A stretch of 37,341 bases of DNA from Candidatus Caccovicinus merdipullorum. GTDB taxonomy: Bacteria; Bacillota; Clostridia; Lachnospirales; Lachnospiraceae. The stretch spans positions 1-37,341 of the forward strand of contig DVKS01000069.1 of NCBI GenBank assembly GCA_018715905.1, read 5' to 3'. The notes under the pieces are model-generated. The model made no database searches. It had not been told where the DNA came from and saw only the letters and a list, made by a program, of their open reading frames with translations. Of the stretch, positions 31,049 through 37,341 are shown piece after piece. Within the stretch, counting starts at the first letter, position 1. Every line of letters begins with the position of its first letter. The translations under genes and the position numbers were made by a program.

Positions 31049-31527
31049 GAGAAAAGATTTTGGCGGTAATTGAAAAGAACAGCCGCATTGATATCAAGGA
31101 TCTGGCGATCCTTCTTGGCGAGAGCGAGATTGCTGTTGCCAATGAAATTGCAGAGATGGAGAAAGAGCACATTATCTGCGGCTACCATACCCTGATCAAC
31201 TGGGACAATACCAGCGATGAGAAGGTGGTTGCCCTTATCGAGGTGAAGGTGACTCCCCAGAGAGGCATGGGATTTGACAAGATCGCGGAGCGGATCTACC
31301 AGTACAGCGAGGTGGAATCCGTGTATCTGATGTCCGGCTCCTTTGATTTTACCGTATTTATCGAAGGAAAGACCATGCGGCAGGTGGCACAGTTTGTGGC
31401 AGAAAAGCTGTCTCCCATGGAGTCGGTGTTAAGCACAGCTACCCATTTCGTGCTGAAAAAATACAAGGACCATGGAACCATTATCGCGGAACCGGTTCAG
31501 GATGAAAGGATGCTGATTACCCCATGA
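31045..31527 (+). CDS. Lrp/AsnC family transcriptional regulator
   Basis: This 160-residue regulator has an N-terminal AsnC-type winged helix (about 1-55: ILAVIEKNSRIDIKDLAILLG) and a RAM ligand-binding domain (about 65-145: VVALIEVKVTPQ, VYLMSGSFDFTVFIEG). Lrp proteins form octamers and usually sense amino acids. It overlaps both neighbours by four bases (ATGA with the aminotransferase gene), so it probably controls that gene or senses its substrate. The length is typical. No palindromic operator was recognised in front of the operon. Confidence 0.93.
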   Translation: MREKILAVIEKNSRIDIKDLAILLGESEIAVANEIAEMEKEHIICGYHTLINWDNTSDEKVVALIEVKVTPQRGMGFDKIAERIYQYSEVESVYLMSGSFDFTVFIEGKTMRQVAQFVAEKLSPMESVLSTATHFVLKKYKDHGTIIAEPVQDERMLITP

Positions 31528-32693
31528 GAAACCCGCTGTCAGATAAGATCGTGACCATCCCGCCTTCCGGGATCCGGAAGTTTTTTGATATTGTAAGTGA
31601 GATGAAGGATGCCATTTCTCTGGGTGTGGGCGAGCCGGACTTTGATACGCCGTGGCATATCCGGGAGGAAGGCATTTATTCTCTGGAGAAGGGCCGGACC
31701 TTTTATACTTCCAATGCAGGCCTTCGGGAACTGAAAGTGGAGATCTGCCGGTACTTAAGCCGTCGTCAGGAAATTTCCTATGATCCGGACCATGAAGTGA
31801 TGGTTACGGTAGGCGGAAGCGAAGCCATTGACCTTGCCTTAAGAGCCATGCTGAACCCGGGAGATGAGGTGCTGATCCCCCAGCCAAGCTATGTCTCCTA
31901 TGTGCCCTGCACCATTCTGGCAGACGGCGTGCCGGTGGTGATTGAACTGGAGGAGAAAGACCAGTTTAAGCTTACGGCAGAGAAGCTTCGGGAAAAGATC
32001 ACGCCCAGGTCCAAGATCCTGGTTCTTCCATTTCCCAATAACCCTACCGGTGCGGTAATGGGAAAGGAGGATTTGGAAGCAATCGCGAAAGTGGTGGAAG
32101 AGCATGACCTTTTTGTGATTTCTGATGAGATTTATTCGGAACTGACTTATGAGCAGAAGCATGTGTCCATTGCATCCATTCCCGGCATGAAGGAGAGGAC
32201 CGTCTTGATCAACGGCTTTTCCAAATCTTATGCCATGACCGGCTGGCGTCTGGGTTATGCCTGCGCTCCGGCCATGATCCTGACGCAGATGCTTAAGATC
32301 CATCAGTTTGCCATTATGTGTGCTCCCACTACCAGCCAGTATGCCGCGGTTTCGGCTCTGCGGAATGGAGATGGAGATGTGGAGATGATGCGGGAGTCTT
32401 ATAACCAGAGACGCCGGTATCTGATGCACGCTTTTAAGGAGATGGGGCTGGAATGCTTTGAGCCGTACGGCGCTTTCTATACCTTCCCCAGCATTAAGCG
32501 TTTTGGCATGACTTCCGATGAATTCGCAACAAAGCTTCTCCAGGAGGAAAAGGTGGCAGTGGTTCCCGGGACGGCATTCGGGGACTGCGGAGAAGGATAC
32601 CTGCGGATTTCCTATGCCTATTCCCTGAAGAGCCTGAAAGAAGCGCTGGGCCGCATCGACCGGTTTATCCGGAAACTGGACGAAAAGGGGTGA
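31524..32693 (+). CDS. PLP-dependent aminotransferase, class I/II
   Basis: This 389-residue fold-type I aminotransferase has the PLP lysine in NGFSKSYAMTGWRLGYA (Lys234). PNNPTGAV, SDEIYSELTY and the arginine in YLRISYAYS near the C terminus (substrate carboxylate) are also seen. The sequence is closest in style to the aspartate/aromatic aminotransferase subgroup that pairs with Lrp genes in Clostridia. The amino donor cannot be told from sequence. It overlaps the Lrp gene by four bases and is followed four bases later by trmL, so the three genes share a transcript. Confidence 0.94.
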   Translation: MRNPLSDKIVTIPPSGIRKFFDIVSEMKDAISLGVGEPDFDTPWHIREEGIYSLEKGRTFYTSNAGLRELKVEICRYLSRRQEISYDPDHEVMVTVGGSEAIDLALRAMLNPGDEVLIPQPSYVSYVPCTILADGVPVVIELEEKDQFKLTAEKLREKITPRSKILVLPFPNNPTGAVMGKEDLEAIAKVVEEHDLFVISDEIYSELTYEQKHVSIASIPGMKERTVLINGFSKSYAMTGWRLGYACAPAMILTQMLKIHQFAIMCAPTTSQYAAVSALRNGDGDVEMMRESYNQRRRYLMHAFKEMGLECFEPYGAFYTFPSIKRFGMTSDEFATKLLQEEKVAVVPGTAFGDCGEGYLRISYAYSLKSLKEALGRIDRFIRKLDEKG

Positions 32694-32697
32694 GGCT

Positions 32698-33204
32698 GTG
32701 AATATCGTACTTTATGAGCCGGAGATGCCGGCCAATACGGGAAATATCGGAAGGACCTGCGTGGCCACCAATACGCGCCTCCACCTGATCGAACCTCTGG
32801 GCTTTAAGATCAATGAAAAGGCGTTAAAGCGCGCCGGACTGGATTACTGGGATAAGCTGGATGTGACCGTTTATCCGGATTTTGAAGATTTCCTGGAAAA
32901 GAATCCGGGGGCGAAGATCTATATGGCCACCACCAAGGGACAGCATGTCTATACGGACATTTCCTATCCGCCGGACTGCTATCTTATGTTCGGGCCGGAG
33001 AGCCGGGGGATTCCGGAGGAGATCCTCATAAAACATCCGGAAAGCTGCGTGCGGATCCCTATGTGGGGGAACATCCGTTCCCTGAATCTTGCGAATTCTG
33101 TAGCTATCCTTCTTTACGAGGCGCTGCGCCAGAATGGATTCGAGAAGATGACCATGGAAGGGCACCTTCACCGGCTTGCCTGGGACGGGGATGCACCTTG
33201 CTGA
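32698..33204 (+). CDS. trmL: tRNA (cytidine(34)-2'-O)-methyltransferase TrmL
   Basis: This 168-residue SPOUT-class methyltransferase modifies the wobble nucleotide of tRNA-Leu isoacceptors. The N terminus MNIVLYEPEMPANTGNIGRTC is diagnostic. The knot motifs YLMFGPESRGIPEEIL, CVRIPMWGNIRSLNLANSVAI and LYEALRQNGF are all present. It starts with GTG at 32698 after AGGGGTGAGG. The length is normal, with the minimal SPOUT domain only. A terminator lies about 50 bases downstream. Confidence 0.95.
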   Translation: MNIVLYEPEMPANTGNIGRTCVATNTRLHLIEPLGFKINEKALKRAGLDYWDKLDVTVYPDFEDFLEKNPGAKIYMATTKGQHVYTDISYPPDCYLMFGPESRGIPEEILIKHPESCVRIPMWGNIRSLNLANSVAILLYEALRQNGFEKMTMEGHLHRLAWDGDAPC

Positions 33205-33246
33205 TTTTTTGGGGGAAGTGACCGGCGGCATAGATTTTTCATGAAA

Positions 33247-33277
33247 AGAATAAATAACCTGCCAGATGCCTATAATA
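33247..33277 (+). promoter_or_regulatory. Possible forespore-type promoter of yyaC
   Basis: AGAATA at 33247-33252 and TATAATA at 33271-33277 (18 bases apart) resemble a sigma-F/G promoter (GAATA, CATAATA-like). The -10 also fits sigma A, but no TTGACA-like -35 is present. In Bacillus subtilis yyaC is expressed in the forespore. The predicted RNA start lies inside the loop of the hairpin at 33256-33305. Confidence 0.4.
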
Positions 33278-33305
33278 GAAAAAAATAGGTACAGGCAGGT
33301 TTTTT
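33256..33305 (+). terminator. Terminator after trmL, reaching to the start of yyaC
   Basis: AACCTGCC (33256-33263) pairs with GGCAGGTT (33294-33301), and CCTAT with ATAGG inside. A run of six T at 33300-33305 follows. The T run ends only four bases before the yyaC ATG, so the 3' arm also occupies the ribosome-site position of yyaC. Confidence 0.8.
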
Positions 33306-33309
33306 ATTT

Positions 33310-33930
33310 ATGAGATTGCTGGAACAGATGCGGATCCGGCCAAGGCCGGAGATTTATTACTTTAATACACGGCGGGAATTCCGCCCTCAGATCCTGGCAG
33401 CGAAGCTGGAGGAGCTGATCCGGCAGGAATTTCTGCGGGGGAAAGAAGGCGTAATCTTTTTGTGTATCGGGACAGACCGTTCCACCGGGGACAGCCTTGG
33501 GCCTCTGATCGGCCATAAGCTGAAAGAACGGCAGGACCCGGGGCGGAATGCCAGGAAGAGAGGCGGCCCGCTGGTGTACGGAACCCTTGAGCGGCCTATC
33601 CATGCCATGAATCTGGAGCAGTACCGGAATTTTGTGATGGATCAATTCCCGCGCCGGGTGGTGGTGGCTGTGGATGCCTCGGTGGGCAATCTGGAACATG
33701 TGGGATATGTAACCCTGGGAAAAGGTTCTCTTAAGCCGGGGCTGGGAGTCAGCAAGGATCTGTGCGAGGTAGGGGATATTTTTATTACCGGCATTGTGGG
33801 GAGCTACACCAGTTTTGACCCGGTTATGCTTCAGAGCGTCCGTCTGTCTATCGTCATGCGGATGGCGGACTGCATTTGCGACAGTATCTGCCTTGTCGAA
33901 AATTTCTGGGATTTCCCGTCTGTGGTTTGA
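33310..33930 (+). CDS. yyaC: Spore protease-like protein YyaC
   Basis: This 206-residue protein matches the YyaC family, which resembles the GPR/hydrogenase-maturation protease fold. The hallmark VIFLCIGTDRSTGDSLGPLIG is at about residues 48-68, with VVVAVDASVG and SLKPGLGVSKDLCEVGDIFITGIVG further on. Family members are restricted to spore formers, and the precise role is not settled. The first 30 residues are basic. There is no AGGAGG site; only a weak CAGG ten bases upstream, inside the terminator stem. Translation therefore may depend on which promoter makes the RNA. It is a stand-alone gene. Confidence 0.9.
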   Translation: MRLLEQMRIRPRPEIYYFNTRREFRPQILAAKLEELIRQEFLRGKEGVIFLCIGTDRSTGDSLGPLIGHKLKERQDPGRNARKRGGPLVYGTLERPIHAMNLEQYRNFVMDQFPRRVVVAVDASVGNLEHVGYVTLGKGSLKPGLGVSKDLCEVGDIFITGIVGSYTSFDPVMLQSVRLSIVMRMADCICDSICLVENFWDFPSVV

Positions 33931-33959
33931 CAATTTTTTCAAAAAACCTGTGCTATGCT
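33927..33959 (+). promoter_or_regulatory. Possible promoter of the LysM protein gene
   Basis: TTGACA at 33927-33932, which overlaps the yyaC stop, precedes an extended -10 TGC-TATGCT (33954-33959). The spacer is 21 bases, longer than normal, so use depends on the extended -10. It lies about 40 bases before the gene. Confidence 0.38.
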
Positions 33960-33997
33960 TTCCATGTTGAGGGTAAACCAGGAAAGCAGGTGATGGC

Positions 33998-35251
33998 ATG
34001 GGTGAATTGTATGAGCCGTATCCCAGGCTGCCGAAAAATTTCCGGCAGATCGGGGAGCGGGACGATATTGTGCGGGTATATGTGGAAGACTATGTGAATA
34101 CGTATTTAAAGCGTCTGTTCCCTGCAGGGGGACAAGATCTGCGGGCAGGTCTTCTGCTGGGAAATACAGAAGAACACGGCGGTCTTTCTTATGTTTTTAT
34201 TGACGGCGCGCTGGAGATGGAAAATGTAACGGAGACGGGAGAAAAGGTGGTATTTACGGAAGAAAGCTGGCAGAAGGCTTACCAGGCCATGGAGGAGATG
34301 TTTCCAAAGAGAACGGTCCAGGGATGGTTCTTGTGCGGTGCGCCGGGCTGCCAGCTGAGTCCGTTAAATTACTGGAAGCAGCACAGCCAGTATTTTTCCG
34401 AAAAGAACAAGCTGATGTACTTAAACAGCGGGCTGGAGGGAGAAGAAGCACTTTATATTACCTCCAGCGATGGATTTTACAAGCTGCGGGGGCACTGTAT
34501 TTACTACGAAAGAAATCAAATGATGCAGGATTACATGGTGCTTCGGAAGGACAACAGACGGGTGGAAAGCGGAGGAAGCGATCCGGTGATCCGGGATTTT
34601 CGAAGAAAGATGGAGCAGAAAAAGGAGATGGTACGGGATCAGAACCATACCATTCATTTCCTGCGGGGAATGTGCGGATGCCTGGCAGTCCTTACGTTAG
34701 CGGGAGGGGTGGCGGCATTAAACAGTGTAGAAAAGATGAAGGATATGGAAGCTGTTATGGCATCGGTGCTTCCCGATGCGGATGCGGTGGCCGGCGTGTT
34801 TTCTCCCGGCGGAGGAGGTAATACGGAAGCCGGGGTGATGACAGAAAGCGAAAGAGAGGCTGCAGAAGATCCGGGGGCTGGAATGGGAATTATCGTGGAG
34901 GAAGCATCCGGTGATGTATTTCCCACAGCTGCTGTTGAAGACAGCGGAGAGAGCAAAGCCTCTGGTCCATCTGACGCATCGGAAGACAGACTGGCATCTT
35001 CGCAGCCTGATTCGTCCGGAGAAACAGAAAGCTTTGGCCAGTCTGCAGAAGCGGTATCCGGCCGGGCATCCGGTCGGCAGCTGGAGCCGGAACCGGGTCA
35101 GAGTGTCTATGTGGTTCAGGAAGGCGATACTCTGTATGGAATCTGCTTTAAACTATACCAGAATCTGAGCCGTGTAGATGAAATCTGCCGGATAAACGGG
35201 CTGGATGACGTAAATATGCTGGAAGCTGGGCGGCGCCTGATCGTGCCGTAA
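33998..35251 (+). CDS. MPN/JAMM-like (inactive) - transmembrane - LysM protein
   Basis: This 417-residue protein has no N-terminal signal peptide. The first 185 residues resemble an MPN fold: LRAGLLLGNTEEHGG at the N-terminal strand and GWFLCGAPGCQLSPLN (109-124) at the place of the metal motif. In JAMM enzymes that place reads GWYHSHPxxxxxLSxxD. Here both histidines and the aspartate are replaced (Leu112, Gly114, Asn124) and only Ser121 is kept, so it cannot hold zinc in the usual way. A transmembrane helix (about 224-240) leads to an acidic, Ser/Gly-rich stretch and a C-terminal LysM domain (about 365-417: YVVQEGDTLYGICFKLYQN). The LysM should bind peptidoglycan outside while the MPN-like domain stays in the cytosol. 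The MPN call is by pattern and needs a profile search; LysM and the helix are clear. Confidence 0.85.
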   Translation: MGELYEPYPRLPKNFRQIGERDDIVRVYVEDYVNTYLKRLFPAGGQDLRAGLLLGNTEEHGGLSYVFIDGALEMENVTETGEKVVFTEESWQKAYQAMEEMFPKRTVQGWFLCGAPGCQLSPLNYWKQHSQYFSEKNKLMYLNSGLEGEEALYITSSDGFYKLRGHCIYYERNQMMQDYMVLRKDNRRVESGGSDPVIRDFRRKMEQKKEMVRDQNHTIHFLRGMCGCLAVLTLAGGVAALNSVEKMKDMEAVMASVLPDADAVAGVFSPGGGGNTEAGVMTESEREAAEDPGAGMGIIVEEASGDVFPTAAVEDSGESKASGPSDASEDRLASSQPDSSGETESFGQSAEAVSGRASGRQLEPEPGQSVYVVQEGDTLYGICFKLYQNLSRVDEICRINGLDDVNMLEAGRRLIVP

Positions 35252-35398
35252 TCGGAAACAAATCCTGTTAAAAAGATAATGCGCTCTGGAATAAAATGTT
35301 GTATACTAAGGATAAATTCTGCAGGCTCCGGCCGCCGGAAGAAAGCTTTGGCGGCATCAGAAGGACAGGCATCAGGAGGAGGTGTTAGGAGAACACGA

Positions 35399-36706
35399 AT
35401 GGATGAAAAAAATACGATGAACCGGGATACCCTGAACCGGGAAATGAAAAAGCAGCAGCTTCGCCGGCAGATCGTGCCGCCGCCTGCGGCTGCTTTACCG
35501 GAACCGGAATCCAGCGAGGAGGAGCTTCGGGAAGCCCATAAAAAGGCGGTGCGGCGCAGAATGGTGATTGCCATTGTGATCCTGGTGATTGTGGCCGCCG
35601 GAGCAGCCGGTTTTTTCTACTGGTCAAGGTACCATGAATATACAGAATATGCAGTTTCCTGGGAAGCAGATATTCTTGCCGGCGACGGAGAGGCCAGGAC
35701 GGAAAGCAGCTTTACCGGTTATGTGGATTTTGGAAGCAATATCATCAAATACACCAAGGACGGCGCATCTTATATTGATTCACGGGGAAAGACCATATGG
35801 GTGCAGACCTATGAGATGAAATCCCCCATAGCCGCAGTAAATGGCGATTATGCTGTAATTGCGGATCAGCAGGGGAACAGCATCTATATCTGCAATGAAG
35901 AAGGCTGCCAGGGCGTGGCCACCACCCTTTTGCCCATCGTAAAGGTAACGGTGTCAGCCCAGGGTGTGGCAGGAGCCATTTTGGAGGATGCGAATTCCAA
36001 CTACATAACATGGTTCCGGAGAGACGGCCAGCAGCTGGATATTACCATTAAATCCAGGCTTTCCGGAGACGGATATCCTCTGGATTTCAGTTTTTCTCCC
36101 GATGGAAATAAGGTGATCTGCTCTTACGTCTATCTGAATAACGGAATGATGGACAGCCGAGTGGTGTTTTATGACTTTTCTGAAATTGGGAAAAACACAT
36201 CTCCCAAACGTCTGGTAGGCGGATTTGATGATATTTTTTCCGGTACGATCGTGCCCAGAGTCCGCTTTTTGACGGATATTTACTCCTTTGCCTGTTCGGA
36301 CCAGGGATTGACTTTTTTCAGTTCCGAGAATCTGGCATCGCCGGAAGTGCTGGCGCAGACTGTGGCAGAGGGGGAAATCTGCAGCTTGTTTTATTCCTCT
36401 GAGCATGTAGGGATTATTGTGGCAAACAGCGAGGGAGAGAATCCGTACCATATGGAAATTTACAGTCCGGCGGGAAAGCTTCTGCTGCGCAGGGATTTCG
36501 ATTTCCAGTATAAAGAAGTTTCTTTTGGCGGAGATCAGATTTTTTTGTGGAATGAGGATACTCTCCAGATTTATAATCTGGCGGGAACGTTAAAATTCAG
36601 CGGCACCTTTGACAGTACCATATCAAAGGTCACCAGGGGACGGTTCCCAAATACATATATTATTACGGATCCGCAGAGGATGAGGGAGATCACGCTGCAG
36701 CGTTAG
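35399..36706 (+). CDS. DUF5711-like membrane protein with beta-propeller-like outer domain
   Basis: This 435-residue protein has a charged cytosolic N terminus (1-58), one transmembrane helix (about 59-80: MVIAIVILVIVAAGAAGFFYW) and an extracellular domain of about 350 residues. The outer domain has repeated beta-strand blades, such as YAVIADQQGNSIYICNE, PLDFSFSPDGNKVICSYVY and FACSDQGLTFFSSENL. Such single-pass propeller-like proteins are annotated as DUF5711 in Clostridia; no function is known to me. The ATG at 35399 follows TAGGAG with good spacing; the open frame extends 120 bases further upstream, through non-conserved-looking sequence. It follows the LysM gene and may share a transcript with it. 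Confidence 0.82.
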   Translation: MDEKNTMNRDTLNREMKKQQLRRQIVPPPAAALPEPESSEEELREAHKKAVRRRMVIAIVILVIVAAGAAGFFYWSRYHEYTEYAVSWEADILAGDGEARTESSFTGYVDFGSNIIKYTKDGASYIDSRGKTIWVQTYEMKSPIAAVNGDYAVIADQQGNSIYICNEEGCQGVATTLLPIVKVTVSAQGVAGAILEDANSNYITWFRRDGQQLDITIKSRLSGDGYPLDFSFSPDGNKVICSYVYLNNGMMDSRVVFYDFSEIGKNTSPKRLVGGFDDIFSGTIVPRVRFLTDIYSFACSDQGLTFFSSENLASPEVLAQTVAEGEICSLFYSSEHVGIIVANSEGENPYHMEIYSPAGKLLLRRDFDFQYKEVSFGGDQIFLWNEDTLQIYNLAGTLKFSGTFDSTISKVTRGRFPNTYIITDPQRMREITLQR

Positions 36707-36761
36707 AGCAGAATGATCTGCCGGATAGAAAAAATGGAACAGAAGAAAAGGAGAAAAAGAG

Positions 36762-37341
36762 ATGGGAAGTAAGTGCATTGGAATTGATATCGGGGGGACT
36801 ACGGTAAAGATCGGTATCTTTACCACTGAGGGACAGCTGCTGGAAAAATGGGAGGTTCCTACCAGAAAGGAAAATAACGGAAATCAGATTCTCCCCGATG
36901 TAGCGGCATCCATTGAGAAAAAGCTTCAGAAAATGGGAATTGACAAAGCGGATGTGGTGGGAGCCGGGATGGGGGTTCCGGGGCCGGTCCTGCCTGACGG
37001 AAGTGTGGAAGTATGTGTGAACCTGGGATGGAAAAATGCCAATCCCCAGAAAGAATTAAGCGGGCTTTTAGGCGGTATGCTGGTGCGCAGCGGCAATGAC
37101 GCAAATGTAGCAGCCCTTGGCGAGATGTGGCAGGGCGGCGGAAAGGGTTATCGGGATATCGTGATGGTGACCCTGGGAACCGGCGTAGGAGGCGGCGTGA
37201 TTATTGATGAAAAGATCATTGCCGGCCGCCACGGACTGGCAGGAGAGATCGGTCATATTCATGTGCGGGATGAGGAGACGGAATACTGCAACTGCGGAGG
37301 CAGAGGCTGTCTGGAGCAGGTGGCTTCCGCTACCGGAATCG
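36762..37341 (+). CDS. ROK family glucokinase, 5' part (cut by the window end)
   Basis: The first 193 codons of a ROK-family sugar kinase are present and the frame is still open at the last base. The ATP site is IGIDIGGTTVKIG, the sugar site is around NDANVAALGE, and VTLGTGVGGGVIID and GEIGHIHV follow. The zinc signature is CNCGGRGCLEQ. This is the standard glucokinase form (ATP plus glucose to glucose 6-phosphate), usually about 310-320 residues, so roughly 120 are missing. AAAAGGAGAAAAAGAG precedes the ATG. glcK/glk naming is not fixed, so no symbol is given. Confidence 0.93.
   Translation, partial: MGSKCIGIDIGGTTVKIGIFTTEGQLLEKWEVPTRKENNGNQILPDVAASIEKKLQKMGIDKADVVGAGMGVPGPVLPDGSVEVCVNLGWKNANPQKELSGLLGGMLVRSGNDANVAALGEMWQGGGKGYRDIVMVTLGTGVGGGVIIDEKIIAGRHGLAGEIGHIHVRDEETEYCNCGGRGCLEQVASATGI

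Overview
The window looks like chromosomal DNA of a spore-forming anaerobic Firmicute, most likely a Lachnospiraceae member (Enterocloster/Hungatella-type Clostridia). This rests on the gdpP-rplI-dnaB cluster, spoVT, the spore protease-like yyaC, VanW and LysM wall proteins, strong AGGAGG ribosome sites and a moderately GC-rich composition with abundant GGA/CCG codons. The genus is an inference from protein style only. No tRNA, rRNA, CRISPR array, prophage or insertion sequence was seen.

Region A (about 82-2704) is a LytTR response regulator followed by two overlapping membrane-protein genes. Together these contain the parts of one histidine kinase: the first keeps the phosphoacceptor-type RHDFNNQL segment but has no ATPase, and the second keeps the GHKL ATPase but has no such histidine. 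A good terminator closes this unit.

Region B (about 2787-18369) is the centrepiece. It is a co-directional island of Ser/Thr phosphorylation genes: three zinc-ribbon FHA proteins, a multi-pass membrane FHA protein, two PP2C phosphatases, a secreted-VWA/transmembrane/cytosolic-FHA protein, a soluble kinase-FHA fusion, a receptor kinase whose outer domain looks like an ABC solute-binding protein, a PASTA receptor pseudokinase, an active PASTA receptor kinase, and a small wall-binding-repeat protein. Kinases (writers), PP2C (erasers) and FHA proteins (readers) are all present. Shared N-terminal zinc ribbons and recurrent T-[IV]-x-[FILY] motifs in the FHA linkers suggest one circuit that senses the envelope (PASTA, VWA, solute-binding domains) and integrates the signal inside. 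It is not the usual prpC-prkC-rsgA locus and no type VI secretion genes accompany it. It resembles only loosely the VWA-PP2C-kinase triads of Ter stress systems.

Region C (about 18427-25864) is mostly conserved housekeeping DNA: spoVT, a convergent AIM24/TIGR00266 gene, the c-di-AMP phosphodiesterase gdpP with a long leader, rplI, dnaB, a Sua5/TsaC gene and a dCMP deaminase gene. Region D (25894-33204) holds a B12-binding radical SAM protein, a DnaQ-like exonuclease, a 35-residue membrane peptide, a VanW protein, an AIR-synthase-C-like protein, an Lrp regulator overlapping an aminotransferase gene, and trmL. Region E (33247-37341) holds yyaC, a LysM protein with what looks like a catalytically dead MPN/JAMM domain, a DUF5711-like membrane protein, and the 5' part of a ROK glucokinase gene cut by the window end. 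A short GC-rich repeat occurs in two clear copies, with a possible third, around regions C and D.
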